From Riemerella anatipestifer (GTDB lineage Bacteria; Bacteroidota; Bacteroidia; Flavobacteriales; Weeksellaceae), in contig NZ_CP073239.1 of the NCBI RefSeq assembly GCF_009670965.2, positions 1,178,001-1,242,000 of the forward strand: DNA of 64,000 bases. The letters are read 5' to 3'. The position numbers were made by a program, and so were the translations under genes. Below, piece by piece: positions 44,479 to 54,618 of the stretch. A model generated the notes under the pieces. The model was not told the DNA's origin and did not search any database. It saw nothing but the letters and a program-made list of their open reading frames with translations. Position 1 is the stretch's first letter. Every line of letters begins with the position of its first letter.

Positions 44479-45519
44479 CTATTCTTTCCAATCTACCACT
44501 GCACGGATGAACGCCTCCGCGTTTTCTACAGGGATATTAGGTAAGATACCGTGTCCTAGATTCACAATGTAGCGGTCTTTACCAAATCGGCGTATCATAT
44601 TATCTACCATTTTTCTGATGGTTTCTGGAGTCGAATGCAAACGAGCAGGGTCAAAGTTACCTTGCAGTGTCATCGTATGATTGGTGTAAGTTCTTGCCAA
44701 TTCAGGAGTGATGGTCCAGTCTACTCCCAAAGCAGAGGCTTTAGAAAGTGTCATTTCCTCCAATGCAAACCAGCACCCTTTACCAAATACTACCACGTGG
44801 GTTAAAGGGCTAAGAGCTTCTATAATCTGCTGAATGTACTGCCACGAAAATTCCTGATAATCTTCTGGAGACAGCATACCACCCCAAGAATCAAATATCT
44901 GAACGGCAGACACGCCCTTCTCTACCTTTCTTTTAAGATAAGCAATGGTAGTATCTGTAATTTTTTGTAACAGCAAATGTGCCGCTTCGGGGTGTTGGAA
45001 ACAGAAAGACTTAGCCACATCAAAGGCTTTACTGCCTTTACCTTCTATACAGTAGCAAAGTATCGTCCAAGGGCTTCCTGCAAAGCCTATAAGCGGAATC
45101 TCATTATCTAGTTTTTGTAGTGTAAGTTCTATGGAATCAAACACATAGCCCAGACGCTCATTAACATCAGGTATCTCTATGGCTTCCACTTGTTCCTTAG
45201 TTCTTATAGGCGTTTCTAGCCAAGGTCCCACACCTTCTTTCATTTGGAAATCTAAGCCCATCGCTTGAGGCACTACTAAAATATCCGAGAACAAAATAGC
45301 GGCATCTAGCGGAAATCTCTTAATAGGCATTAAAGTAATGTCCGATGCTAATTCTGGTGTTTGGCATCTAGTGAAGAAATCATACTTATCTCTCAAGGCA
45401 CGAAATTCAGGTAAAAATCTTCCTGCTTGTCGCATCATCCATACAGGAGGTCTTTCTACCGACTCTCCACGCAAAGCTTTTAGATATAAATCGTTCTTTA
45501 TCATCATATTTTTATTCAT
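44479..45519 (-). CDS. hemE: Uroporphyrinogen decarboxylase
   Basis: A 346-residue enzyme that removes four carboxyl groups from uroporphyrinogen III to give coproporphyrinogen III. The motif [20 protein letters not shown] and the later [16 protein letters not shown] and [11 protein letters not shown] are conserved. The start could also be one of two ATG codons 12 and 15 bases downstream. It is 12 bases downstream of hemD in the minus-strand operon hemA-C-D-E. Confidence 0.98.
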   Translation of the reverse strand: MNKNMMIKNDLYLKALRGESVERPPVWMMRQAGRFLPEFRALRDKYDFFTRCQTPELASDITLMPIKRFPLDAAILFSDILVVPQAMGLDFQMKEGVGPWLETPIRTKEQVEAIEIPDVNERLGYVFDSIELTLQKLDNEIPLIGFAGSPWTILCYCIEGKGSKAFDVAKSFCFQHPEAAHLLLQKITDTTIAYLKRKVEKGVSAVQIFDSWGGMLSPEDYQEFSWQYIQQIIEALSPLTHVVVFGKGCWFALEEMTLSKASALGVDWTITPELARTYTNHTMTLQGNFDPARLHSTPETIRKMVDNMIRRFGKDRYIVNLGHGILPNIPVENAEAFIRAVVDWKE

Positions 45520-45531
45520 TTTTAAAGTTGG

Positions 45532-46191
45532 TTAGACTACCGATTTTACTAGACTAAGCAAATCGTTGAGGTTTTGCTTGGTGCTAATTATAGGTTTCTG
45601 TGAGGTGTATTTTGCCACTTCCAAAGCGGTGGTATTTCCTATACAAAAGACCATTTCATCGGTTATAGAATTATTTTTTACAAAGCTACGAACTCCACTT
45701 GGACTAAAAAAAACTAAAGCATCATATTTTTTGTTAAGAGTAGGGTATAGAAGTTCGGTTTCGTAAACTATTTTCTTTATATAATTCGCATTGTGATTAG
45801 TGAGGCTTTTTTCTAAAGTATCCAATGCAAGGTTGCCACAAAAGTGAACAAAATCAGAATTATCCCATTGCTGTTGAAGTATAAACGAGGCTAATTCTTC
45901 GGCATTCTTAGCCGTATGTAGAGTTTTGATGCCTTTTTCTGCAAGTTTGCTTTCAGTTCTGCCACCTACACAAATCACAGATGAATGAGGTGCATCAAAA
46001 CCGTTTTTAAAAAAGCCTTCCACCCCATTTGCACTAGTGAATATAAATGTTTTATTACGCAGACTAATCTTTTCGGTATTGATGAATTTAATTCTAATAA
46101 AATCTTTGGTATCAACCTCTAGTCCTTCGTTTAACAGGAGTTGGCGTTTTTCAGGATTGATTTTCTTAGTCAAGAGAATAGAACTAGCCAT
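45532..46191 (-). CDS. hemD: Uroporphyrinogen-III synthase
   Basis: A 219-residue enzyme that closes hydroxymethylbilane into uroporphyrinogen III. The family is weakly conserved, but FTSANGVEGFF and ALVFFSPSGVRSFV are the two typical segments. It lies 12 bases after hemC and 12 bases before hemE, which supports the call. Confidence 0.9.
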   Translation of the reverse strand: MASSILLTKKINPEKRQLLLNEGLEVDTKDFIRIKFINTEKISLRNKTFIFTSANGVEGFFKNGFDAPHSSVICVGGRTESKLAEKGIKTLHTAKNAEELASFILQQQWDNSDFVHFCGNLALDTLEKSLTNHNANYIKKIVYETELLYPTLNKKYDALVFFSPSGVRSFVKNNSITDEMVFCIGNTTALEVAKYTSQKPIISTKQNLNDLLSLVKSVV

Positions 46192-46203
46192 TAAAAAAGA
46201 GTT

Positions 46204-47124
46204 TTAAAGTTCTTTTTTAATTTGGTCCATTATGGCTTTACCTCCATTGGCGAGGAGTTTATCGGCGAGTTCATTACCGAAGTTTCCTCCTTGTTTCCAC
46301 GCAAAAGTTTCGTTAAGTTCAAGGCATTCTTTTCCGTTCAATGAGCATAATCTCCCTTGGAATTTAATTTCTTCCTCATTAAACTCTGCAAAAGCTCCGA
46401 TTGGTGCTGTACAACCGCCTTCTAATCTGTTTAGAAATTGGCGTTCTATTTCCACGCATACTTGGGTCTGATGGTGGTTGATGGTTTTCACAATTTCGTT
46501 GATTTCGGTATTATCAGTGTGTCCTGCTACGGTAACCACCCCTTGCGAGGGAGCCGAAATCATAAAAGGTAAATGTTCGTACGGAATATCTAATGCCATT
46601 CTTTTAAGACCAGCTAAAGAAAACAGCGTTGCATCTGCGATGCCGTCTTCTAGTTTTTGCAGTCGGGTTTGTACATTACCTCTAATATCCGAAAATTCAG
46701 TATTTGGGAATTGTTTTAACCAAAAGGCTCTTCTACGAAGGCTGCTAGTCGCTATTTTGAGTTCTTCCAGCGGTTTGTCTTTAGCGTTGCTACTTCTTAC
46801 TAATACATCTTGCGGATAGTCTCTTTCCAAGTAGGCTATCAGCTCTATATTCTGAGGTAGCTGTGTAGGGACATCTTTAAGAGAATGTACTGCTATATCT
46901 ATTTGTTTATTGAGTAGGGCAATATCTAAATCTTTAGTGAAAACACCAGTAATGCCCAAAGAATAAAGCGGTTGAGTTAAGTTTTTATCACCAGATGAAA
47001 CTATAGGTACAATTTCGGTAGCATAATTTTTTTGTTCTAAAGCTGTTGCTACTTCTTTAGCTTGCCATAAAGCTAAAGGTGAATTTCGGGTGCCTATTTT
47101 AATGGTGTTTTTCATTAAACTCAT
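46204..47124 (-). CDS. hemC: Porphobilinogen deaminase (hydroxymethylbilane synthase)
   Basis: A 306-residue enzyme that joins four porphobilinogen units. IGTRNSPLALWQA, HSLKDVPTQLP and the cofactor loop LEGGCTAPIGAFAE, with the dipyrromethane-binding Cys, are intact. An ATG 9 bases downstream is an alternative start. It overlaps the end of hemA by 26 bases. Confidence 0.98.
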   Translation of the reverse strand: MSLMKNTIKIGTRNSPLALWQAKEVATALEQKNYATEIVPIVSSGDKNLTQPLYSLGITGVFTKDLDIALLNKQIDIAVHSLKDVPTQLPQNIELIAYLERDYPQDVLVRSSNAKDKPLEELKIATSSLRRRAFWLKQFPNTEFSDIRGNVQTRLQKLEDGIADATLFSLAGLKRMALDIPYEHLPFMISAPSQGVVTVAGHTDNTEINEIVKTINHHQTQVCVEIERQFLNRLEGGCTAPIGAFAEFNEEEIKFQGRLCSLNGKECLELNETFAWKQGGNFGNELADKLLANGGKAIMDQIKKEL

Positions 47125-48376
47125 CTATTGGTTGTTGTACAAAAATATCGTTCATTAGCTTAGAGATTTCCTCTGCTTTCATTGGATTATCTATGATGAA
47201 CTTTGCAAATCTGTTGGTGATTTTTTGGATAATTTTATTGCTTAGCTCCATATCCTCTATACCTATGTACTTGTGTTTACGATAGAAATGGTGCATCTCG
47301 TTTTCTTCTATTTTCTTTAAAGAAGATTTGAAATGAAGGATATTAGGAGTGTATTTTCTTTTCTTTTCCCACTCTAAAAACTCTTTTCCCATTTCCTTGA
47401 TAATCCTTTCTGCTTTAGGGATTTCTTTTCTTCTGATTTCTATGGTTTCCTGTATTTTTTCAGAAAGTTTATCCACATCTATCAGCTCCACCAAAGGAAG
47501 CTCCTCTACGGTTTTATCTACATTATGAGGGATAGCAAGGTCTATGACTAACATTTCTTTACCTTCTGGTAAATCCTCTTTGTTAATAATAGGCTTAGAC
47601 GCTCCAGTAGCTACAATTAGAATGTCTGTATTAGAAATTTCCTCTTTAATATTAGAAAAATCGGTGTACGGAATTTCAAATTTATCAGCTACTATTTTGG
47701 CATTTTGTAGGGTTCGGTTAGCTATTTTAACCTTTGGACGGTAGAGGTGCTTCATAAGATTTTCTACCGTATTTTGTCCAATTTCGCCTATTCCTAAAAG
47801 CAAGATGTTTTTATCTTGAAGTTGCGTTTTATGGTTAAGGATATAGTGTACCGCAGCATAAGAAACCGAAGCCGCACCATTGCTAATTCCTGTTTGATTT
47901 TTAATCTTTTTTGAAATTTGAATGGCATAGTTAATGGCTCTCTCCATATAGGAGTTGGTAGTTCTTTTGTAAGTTTTAAATCTAGAATAAGCCTTTTTGA
48001 TCTGGGAAATAATTTCAAAATCGCCTAATATTTGGCTTTCTAAACCTGCCGCTACGCGAAAAAGATGATTGAGGGCATCTTCTCCTTTTTTGACCTCACA
48101 GTATTTTATAAATTCTACTAAATCTACGCCTACAATATCACAAAAAAGCTGTGCTACAAACATATAGTTATGGGTAGTGGTGTAGATTTCTGTTCTGTTA
48201 CATGTAGAAACCACAAAAGCATCACCCATATTTTTCTCATGAATTTTATTGACAAAATCTTGTATGTGTTCATCAAAAAAAGCAAACCTACCACGAGTCT
48301 CTGTATCAGCCTTTTCAAAGCTAATACTAAGTACAGTGAAGTGTGCAGTCTTATATGGGCTATTGTGGGAGTGCAT
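47099..48376 (-). CDS. hemA: Glutamyl-tRNA reductase
   Basis: A protein of about 425 residues that reduces glutamyl-tRNA to glutamate-1-semialdehyde, the entry to C5 heme synthesis. The catalytic region is VVSTCNRTEIY, and LGIGEIGQNTVENL is the NADPH-binding motif. A TTG at 48394 would add six residues, but the ATG at 48376 fits better. It is the first gene of hemA-C-D-E and has a TAAATTTG -7 box 16 bases upstream. Confidence 0.97.
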   Translation of the reverse strand: MHSHNSPYKTAHFTVLSISFEKADTETRGRFAFFDEHIQDFVNKIHEKNMGDAFVVSTCNRTEIYTTTHNYMFVAQLFCDIVGVDLVEFIKYCEVKKGEDALNHLFRVAAGLESQILGDFEIISQIKKAYSRFKTYKRTTNSYMERAINYAIQISKKIKNQTGISNGAASVSYAAVHYILNHKTQLQDKNILLLGIGEIGQNTVENLMKHLYRPKVKIANRTLQNAKIVADKFEIPYTDFSNIKEEISNTDILIVATGASKPIINKEDLPEGKEMLVIDLAIPHNVDKTVEELPLVELIDVDKLSEKIQETIEIRRKEIPKAERIIKEMGKEFLEWEKKRKYTPNILHFKSSLKKIEENEMHHFYRKHKYIGIEDMELSNKIIQKITNRFAKFIIDNPMKAEEISKLMNDIFVQQPIDEFNEKHH

Positions 48377-48391
48377 AAGTTTATAAGACTG

Positions 48392-48399
48392 CAAATTTA
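48392..48399 (-). promoter_or_regulatory. -7 box of the hem operon
   Basis: On the minus strand TAAATTTG lies 15 bases before the hemA ATG. No clear TTTG -33 box is seen. Confidence 0.5.
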
Positions 48400-48483
48400 C
48401 AGTTTTTTTCTGGTTTAGTAAAAACTTTAATTCAGGGTAAAGTAACTAAATTTTCTTTACTGATTATTTAGTGTAGGTTTTAC

Positions 48484-49548
48484 CTAAAGTTTATTTTTAA
48501 ACTCATCTAACCTTTTTTCTGAAGCTATTTGGTTTTTCGCTATTTTTTCTTTGACATAGACTTTAAATTCGTTTTCGTTTTTCTCTAGTAAGAAATCATA
48601 AGGGCCAACTCCCGAGATAAGTTTCACTAAAACAGGGGAAATTTCTAGACAGATAAACAATCCCATAATAAACATCGCTGCAACAGCAATGATGGGAGAG
48701 TTTTCTCCTAGTTCATCTAGTGCTTGAAGTCTTGCTGCAAAACCATTAAATCTGTTTTCTGAATCTTCGGTTTGAAGACGTTCCTTTTCTACATTAGAAT
48801 AAACTTTTGATATTTCTTTATCCAAATATTCTAAGCGAGGGGCAACTTGTTTTTGGTAATTTTCTAAATCTAATCGGCGTTGTTCTTTGAGTTCCGATTT
48901 TCTTTTAGCGTTGGGACCAAAGCCTTCTTTTCCGCTGGTAAGGGCAGAAGATTTCCCAAGCACCTCCTTCTCTAACTCCACAGATGCCGAATCGTAAGCT
49001 TTTTGGTAGGTTAATATTTTTTCTTGAATTTGTTTTTTCTCGGTTTCAAAAGGCGAACTTTGAGCTAAAATTCTGCTTTGCATTTCTTGTTGAAGCTCTT
49101 TCTTATTCCTTTGGATAATGGTGTTGAGCTGTTTATTGATTTCTTTTTCAAATATCTTTAATTCCAAAGGTTTAGAGATGATGATACCTAAAAAAGTTGC
49201 TAATATCAATCTTGGAATTGCCATTAGAATTTGTTGCCACCAAGAACTTGTCTTTTTTATAGAAGATACAATGTATCGGTCAAGATTGAATATCATTAAG
49301 CCCCAAATTAAAGCAAATATGAGGGAAATGTAGAAGTTGTCAAAAATGGTATAGATAGCATATCCAGCCGATAATGTGGCAAAAACTGCTGTAAAAAAGA
49401 CGATGCCTCCTATTCCAGAAAATTTATTCCATTCGCTAGGCGTTTTTTTCAAAATATGAATGTTAGCACCACTACAAATAAGTAGAAAATATTGCAACCC
49501 ATTTATTTTATGATTTGTAGATAGTGGCTTCTGAAGTTTTGTTTTCAT
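48484..49548 (-). CDS. DUF4407-domain membrane protein
   Basis: A 354-residue protein with four membrane segments: a tight pair at about 47-68 and 72-93, one at about 115-135 and one near 290. A long coiled coil (about 140-275, Glu/Lys/Gln-rich) lies between. SEWNKFSGIGGIVFFTAVFA and LMIFNLDRYIVSS match DUF4407, a family of unknown function. It is separated from neighbours by a terminator on the PiT side and looks monocistronic. Confidence 0.85.
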   Translation of the reverse strand: MKTKLQKPLSTNHKINGLQYFLLICSGANIHILKKTPSEWNKFSGIGGIVFFTAVFATLSAGYAIYTIFDNFYISLIFALIWGLMIFNLDRYIVSSIKKTSSWWQQILMAIPRLILATFLGIIISKPLELKIFEKEINKQLNTIIQRNKKELQQEMQSRILAQSSPFETEKKQIQEKILTYQKAYDSASVELEKEVLGKSSALTSGKEGFGPNAKRKSELKEQRRLDLENYQKQVAPRLEYLDKEISKVYSNVEKERLQTEDSENRFNGFAARLQALDELGENSPIIAVAAMFIMGLFICLEISPVLVKLISGVGPYDFLLEKNENEFKVYVKEKIAKNQIASEKRLDEFKNKL

Positions 49549-49625
49549 TTTTTATTGATAAACTTTTGCAATAAGTATTCAAAATCTGTGCTATGTTACA
49601 ATTATGTTTGAAATAAAGTGATAGT

Positions 49626-49666
49626 AAAAAAAGAAAAACCTCAGAAGCATATGCTGTTGAGGTTTT
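49626..49666 (-). terminator. Terminator after the PiT transporter gene
   Basis: AAAACCTCA pairs with TGAGGTTTT (49635-49643 with 49658-49666). On the minus strand a T-rich run follows. Confidence 0.82.
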
Positions 49667-49693
49667 CTGTAAAAAATATTTGATTTTTAATGT

Positions 49694-51949
49694 TTATGGT
49701 ATCGTAACGCCTTTTTTATCATATAATTTTAAAAACATTTTGGAAATACGCATAAGAACTGCCTGTATGTCTCTACTTTGGAGATAAACGCTGGTTTGGA
49801 GAATACCTTGTTTAGTGCTAGGCTTGATTTTGCTAATGATGCCTATCTGTCCCTCTAGTTTTTCGTTAATATGAGCTCTTACAGCATTTCTCAGCTTTTT
49901 AATTTCATCTAGACTTTCGCTTTCAGGCTGTTCTAAAGAGACTAAGATATGATTGAAAAACTGATTCATTTTTGTTTCTAGAATATCAAGTTCTTTCATA
50001 AACTCAACATCAGTAAGTTGATGTAGATTTTTAACATAAAAAAGACACTCGTTGCTTAGTGATTTGGTAGATTGTGTAAGGTCTTGGATAAAATCACTAC
50101 TAAGGAGCAGTACTTCGGAAGTATCACGGTCTCCAGAGGTAAGCCCTTTGATGTATTTTATACTTTTAGATTTTAATTTATTGCCATGTTCCTCTAAATC
50201 TAAGACTGTTTTGTGAGCTTTTTCTAGCTTTGCCATATCACCTTGTCTTAGTCCGTTAATGGCATCATCGTAACTTTGAGCAATTTCGGAAATTACGGAA
50301 CTTACTAGAGAACGGTATTTTTCTACTAAATTAAGGTCTTCTTGGTCAAGTATGCTGAATTTATCTTCTGCTGTTTTATTTTTTTTTTCTTTTTTGCTGA
50401 ATGAAATCTGAGAAGCTATAATAAAGGTAAATACCAAAGCTACTAATATATATGTACCTATTTCTCCACCTTTATAAAGAATAAAAGCAAATAAGGCAGA
50501 TACTGTGAATGCAATAAATGCGGTGATAAACCAACCACCAATTACAGACAACACACCAGCAACTCTATACACCGCAGATTCTCTTCCCCAAGCTTTATCT
50601 GCCAAAGAGGAACCCATAGCCACCATAAAAGATACATAGGTAGTGGATAGGGGTAGTTTCATAGAAGTTGCCCATGCAATAAGTATAGAAGCAACTATAA
50701 GGTTGGTTGCAGCTCTTACCAAATCAAAGGCAGGAGATTCTTGCACAACAGTGGCTTCTTCTATTTTACTTTTTTCAAAGCTTTTGTTGTAGCGTTTTGC
50801 AATAGAAGTAGGGATAATAACACTGAAAATATTACCCAAAACTAGAGAAGAATTAACGATGCTTCGTGAAATGGCATTGGGTTTAAACCGTTCATCGCCT
50901 TCGTCTTGTCTGCCTAAATTAACTTCCGTTTCTGTAACCTTCTTAGCTTTGGCACTTAGCCATATAGTAAGCCCCATCACTATCCCTGCTATAATGAGCA
51001 TATAATTAGGTACAATAACATCGTTACTAGCTAGATAATCTTGGTAAAGTTCGTTGGCAGGGATTCCTGTTTCTTTCCAATGATTAAACGCTAAAAAACC
51101 TGTGATAGGAACGCCTATAAAGTTTACTAAATCATTTCCAGCGAAAGCCATAGCAAGAGAAAAAGTTCCAGCTAAAACTACTATTTTGAGAGGGTTTATT
51201 TTATATTGTTTTTGTAGTATGAATAAGATAGTGGTAGCTACTAAAAATATAGTTCCCAATATAGTCCAAGTATGATTATTTATGAAATCTCTAGATTCTG
51301 AACTGATGATAGTAGTACCTTTAAGCCCTTTTATGAGAAGAAAATAGACAATGGAAGTAATCCCAGCTCCCGAATACAAAGCTCCATATTTTTCTAATTT
51401 ACTTTCATATTGAAAAGTAAACAATAGCCTGCAAAGATACTGTATAACTACTCCAGCCGTGAAAGCTATTAGTATGGATAGAAATATACCTGAAACAATA
51501 TTAGAGGTGCTTTCAAAGTTGATGTATTTTCCTATCTCACTTATTTTATCATCTTTTGCCATGGAAAATAAAATACCACTAATTAAGGCTGCTCCCAATA
51601 GTTCAAACACAATGGAAACTGTGGTAGAGGTAGGAAGTCCTAGGCTATTAAATATATCTAGAAGTATAATGTCAGTTAGCATAACTGCTAGAAAGATGAT
51701 AAGGATAATATCAAAAGTAAAGTGTTGAGGATAAAATATACCTTTCCGAGCAATTTCCATGATACCGCTAGAGAACACGGAGCCTAAAATTACACCAATG
51801 ATAGCTGTAATGATAATAGTTTTATAAGGAGCGGCTTTAGAACCAATAGCTGAGTTAAGAAAATTAACAGCATCATTACTTACACCTACAATTAAATCTG
51901 CAATGGCTAGTACAAAAAGTAGAATAATAACAAAAATAAAATACTCCAT
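49694..51949 (-). CDS. PiT-family phosphate transporter fused to a PhoU-like domain
   Basis: A 751-residue protein. The first about 525 residues form a PiT-type phosphate permease with the repeated motifs GVSNDAVNFLNSAIGSKAA and GNDLVNFIGVPITG and about ten membrane segments. The C-terminal about 200 residues (from EDLNLVEKYRSL) are helical, with the PhoU-like pattern of paired helices. Most PiT transporters lack this domain, or have it as a separate gene. It may regulate transport; this is inferred. It is flanked by terminators. Confidence 0.9.
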   Translation of the reverse strand: MEYFIFVIILLFVLAIADLIVGVSNDAVNFLNSAIGSKAAPYKTIIITAIIGVILGSVFSSGIMEIARKGIFYPQHFTFDIILIIFLAVMLTDIILLDIFNSLGLPTSTTVSIVFELLGAALISGILFSMAKDDKISEIGKYINFESTSNIVSGIFLSILIAFTAGVVIQYLCRLLFTFQYESKLEKYGALYSGAGITSIVYFLLIKGLKGTTIISSESRDFINNHTWTILGTIFLVATTILFILQKQYKINPLKIVVLAGTFSLAMAFAGNDLVNFIGVPITGFLAFNHWKETGIPANELYQDYLASNDVIVPNYMLIIAGIVMGLTIWLSAKAKKVTETEVNLGRQDEGDERFKPNAISRSIVNSSLVLGNIFSVIIPTSIAKRYNKSFEKSKIEEATVVQESPAFDLVRAATNLIVASILIAWATSMKLPLSTTYVSFMVAMGSSLADKAWGRESAVYRVAGVLSVIGGWFITAFIAFTVSALFAFILYKGGEIGTYILVALVFTFIIASQISFSKKEKKNKTAEDKFSILDQEDLNLVEKYRSLVSSVISEIAQSYDDAINGLRQGDMAKLEKAHKTVLDLEEHGNKLKSKSIKYIKGLTSGDRDTSEVLLLSSDFIQDLTQSTKSLSNECLFYVKNLHQLTDVEFMKELDILETKMNQFFNHILVSLEQPESESLDEIKKLRNAVRAHINEKLEGQIGIISKIKPSTKQGILQTSVYLQSRDIQAVLMRISKMFLKLYDKKGVTIP

Positions 51950-52024
51950 TTTCTTTTGCTTTTATGGGCAATTCTAAGAATTTTTTTGGAATTAATATTT
52001 AATGTTAATTAAATTTAATATAAC

Positions 52025-52051
52025 AAAAAACGCTTCCTAAAACGGAAGCGT
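52025..52051 (-). terminator. Terminator after the 106-residue membrane protein gene
   Basis: ACGCTTCC (52030-52037) pairs with GGAAGCGT (52044-52051) around a 6-base loop; on the minus strand six T follow. Confidence 0.85.
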
Positions 52052-52111
52052 AATCTGTCACATCTATCTAAGTAAATGTGTATGTTTGTCTGTAAACTTG
52101 GTCAAAGATTA

Positions 52112-52414
52112 TTAGTGGTGGCTAGTATGTGTTTCTACAACATCACCTAGAGGTCTTTTGTAAATTACCTCAACACCTTCTTGCTCGTAAAGCTTTTTAT
52201 ATCTCACTTCTTCAGGGTCAAAAGGCTTAGTTTTTCCGAAATATTCCAATAGACCTTCTGTAAGCCATAGAGGCACAATGTAAGTTGCGAACATCATGAT
52301 ACACCAAAACCCCGCCATCATCATGGTGAAGAAATAAATAGTCCAAAGGAACTGATAAAACGGCCAAAATGCTGATAACATCATTGTCTTAAATATTTTA
52401 GGCAAAATTAACAT
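52112..52414 (-). CDS. Small membrane protein, function unknown
   Basis: A protein of about 100 residues starting MLILPKIFKTMM, with two closely spaced hydrophobic segments (about 10-32 and 35-55) and a charged C-terminal half ending in HTSHH. A TTG at 52432 would add six residues. I do not recognise it. It lies 58 bases after the fumarase gene start side and is followed by a terminator. It may be co-transcribed with fumarase (40 bases from its stop). Confidence 0.65.
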   Translation of the reverse strand: MLILPKIFKTMMLSAFWPFYQFLWTIYFFTMMMAGFWCIMMFATYIVPLWLTEGLLEYFGKTKPFDPEEVRYKKLYEQEGVEVIYKRPLGDVVETHTSHH

Positions 52415-52472
52415 AAATTTCTCTTTCCACAAAAGAAATCTATGCTAATTTTTAATTTATACTCATTTTAAT

Positions 52473-54080
52473 TTAGTGTGCAATGCTTGAGAAAAAATCG
52501 TTACCCTTGTCATCAGTGATGATAAATGCAGGGAAGTTTTCTATTTCTATTTTTCTCACAGCTTCCATACCTAACTCAGGGAAATCTACCACTTCCACAG
52601 ATTTAACATTCTCTTTGGCAAGTATTGCTGCAGGACCACCAATAGAGCCTAGATAGAAACCACCGTATTTAGCACAAGCATCTGTTACCTCTTTACTTCT
52701 GTTACCTTTAGCCAGCATAATCATACTTCCGCCATGTTTTTGGAATTCATCTACATAAGGGTCCATTCTTCCTGCGGTTGTTGGTCCGAAACTTCCTGAT
52801 GGCATTCCCTCTGGAGTTTTAGCTGGTCCAGCGTAGTAGATAGGGTGATTTTTAAAGTACTCTGGCATTGGCTGACCTGAATCTAAAAGCTCTTTTATTT
52901 TAGCATGTGCAATGTCTCTAGCAACAATAAGAGTTCCTTTAAGTTTTAATCTTGTTTTGATAGGATATTTAGAAAGCTCAGCTAGGATTTCATTCATTGG
53001 GCGGTTAAGGTCAATTTCTACAGGAGCTTCTAGATGAGGTGGCGTTTCTGGTAAGAATTTTTTTGGATTTTCTTCTAATTGTTCCAAAAAGATACCATCT
53101 TTAGTGATTTTTCCTTTTATGTTTCGGTCTGCAGAACAAGATACCCCCATGCCTACAGGGCAACTTGCTGCGTGGCGAGGTAAACGGATCACTCTTACAT
53201 CATGCGTAAGGTATTTTCCACCAAATTGTGCCCCAATAGCACTTTTCTGACAAATTTCTTGTACTTTCTTTTCCCATTCTAAATCTCTAAAGGCTTGTCC
53301 ACCCATATTACCTTCCGTTGGGAGATTGTCATAATAACCTGCACTAGCTTTCTTTACAGCAGCCAAGTTAGCTTCCGCTGAAGTTCCCCCAATAACAAGA
53401 GCTAAATGGTACGGCGGACAGGCAGCTGTTCCTAAATCCATTATTTTTTCCTTAACGAAAGCTTCTAAATTTTTCTCATTAAGTAGTGATTTGGTTTTTT
53501 GATAAAGGAAAGTCTTGTTGGCAGAGCCGCCTCCTTTTGCTAAGAATAAGAAATGATATTCGCTGCCCTTGTTTGCATAAATATCTATTTGTGCAGGAAG
53601 GTTAGAGCCAGAATTCTTTTCCTCAAACATTGTTAGAGGTACAATCTGAGAATATCTTAAATTTTTAGATTGATAGGTGTTGTAAATCCCTTTACTTATC
53701 CATTCAGCGTCATTTACGCCAGTATAAACATTTTCCCCCTTTTTTGCAACACATATTGCTGTACCTGTATCTTGGCAAGACGGTAATGCACCTTCCACGG
53801 CAACGGCAGCATTTTGAAGGAGATTGTACGCTACAAAGCGATCGTTATCGGTAGCTTCTGGGTCGTCAATAATGTTTTTTAATTTTTGTAGATGGGTAGG
53901 GCGTAGCATAAAAGAAACATCTGCTAAAGCATTTTCTGCTAAAAGTTCTAGTCCTTTAGGGTCTACGGTTAAAATTTCTCTATCGCCTAATTTCTCCACT
54001 TTTACATACTCGGAAGTAAGTTTTTTATAAGGTGCGTCGTCTTTTAGGATAGGGAAAGGTTCTTGGTAATGAAATTCCAT
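52473..54080 (-). CDS. Fumarate hydratase, class I (Fe-S)
   Basis: A 535-residue enzyme that interconverts fumarate and malate in the citric acid cycle. It is the iron-sulfur type, with [24 protein letters not shown] and [14 protein letters not shown] supplying the three cluster cysteines. The C-terminal domain [17 protein letters not shown] [12 protein letters not shown] and [17 protein letters not shown] are typical. It is oxygen-sensitive compared with class II FumC. Confidence 0.96.
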   Translation of the reverse strand: MEFHYQEPFPILKDDAPYKKLTSEYVKVEKLGDREILTVDPKGLELLAENALADVSFMLRPTHLQKLKNIIDDPEATDNDRFVAYNLLQNAAVAVEGALPSCQDTGTAICVAKKGENVYTGVNDAEWISKGIYNTYQSKNLRYSQIVPLTMFEEKNSGSNLPAQIDIYANKGSEYHFLFLAKGGGSANKTFLYQKTKSLLNEKNLEAFVKEKIMDLGTAACPPYHLALVIGGTSAEANLAAVKKASAGYYDNLPTEGNMGGQAFRDLEWEKKVQEICQKSAIGAQFGGKYLTHDVRVIRLPRHAASCPVGMGVSCSADRNIKGKITKDGIFLEQLEENPKKFLPETPPHLEAPVEIDLNRPMNEILAELSKYPIKTRLKLKGTLIVARDIAHAKIKELLDSGQPMPEYFKNHPIYYAGPAKTPEGMPSGSFGPTTAGRMDPYVDEFQKHGGSMIMLAKGNRSKEVTDACAKYGGFYLGSIGGPAAILAKENVKSVEVVDFPELGMEAVRKIEIENFPAFIITDDKGNDFFSSIAH

Positions 54081-54210
54081 TATTATATTTTTTAGCTGTT
54101 ATACAATTTTCCGTAAAAATAATAATAGCAATGGTTTTAATGAAAGAATAAGGGGATGATTTCCTACATTTTTACTGAGAGAGGTGTAAATTTATATCAG
54201 TTCTAAATAA

Positions 54211-54540
54211 TTATTTCCTTAAACTTTTGGAATTTCTAAAACTTGCCAGTAGAAAATAAGCCACAAAAACAATAGAAAACCTAAGTACGGAAGGGATTGC
54301 AATCATAGGATTAAAGAATAGAAATCCTATCCCCAAAAGTAACCCAATACCAATAAACGAAATCCCTAGTTTTTTGGGCAAGCTATAATCTGGGCGGTCT
54401 AGAAAGAATGCCATGCCCCATGCTAATCCGAATGCAAAGCCATAATATAATGCTACGGCAGGCTCTTGTCCGTTAATAAACTTGTTGCTTAGAAAACTGA
54501 TGGTAGTAATTACAATAGCGTATAAAATTGCTTTTTTCAT
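54211..54540 (-). CDS. Small four-helix membrane protein, function unknown
   Basis: A 109-residue protein with four hydrophobic segments (about 6-22, 27-45, 56-75 and 80-100) and a basic end (FRNSKSLRK). I do not recognise a family. It stands between pepT (minus, 78 bases and a terminator upstream) and fumarase (130 bases downstream). Confidence 0.65.
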   Translation of the reverse strand: MKKAILYAIVITTISFLSNKFINGQEPAVALYYGFAFGLAWGMAFFLDRPDYSLPKKLGISFIGIGLLLGIGFLFFNPMIAIPSVLRFSIVFVAYFLLASFRNSKSLRK

Positions 54541-54561
54541 TATACTAAATCATTAAAACTT

Positions 54562-54596
54562 AATAAAATCTCTCCTTTTTAAAAGAAAGGAGAGAT
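54562..54596 (-). terminator. Terminator after pepT
   Basis: ATCTCTCCTTT (54568-54578) pairs with AAAGGAGAGAT (54586-54596). On the minus strand a T-rich run follows. Confidence 0.83.
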
Positions 54597-54618
54597 GTAA
54601 TTGGGCTTTGATTAAAGA

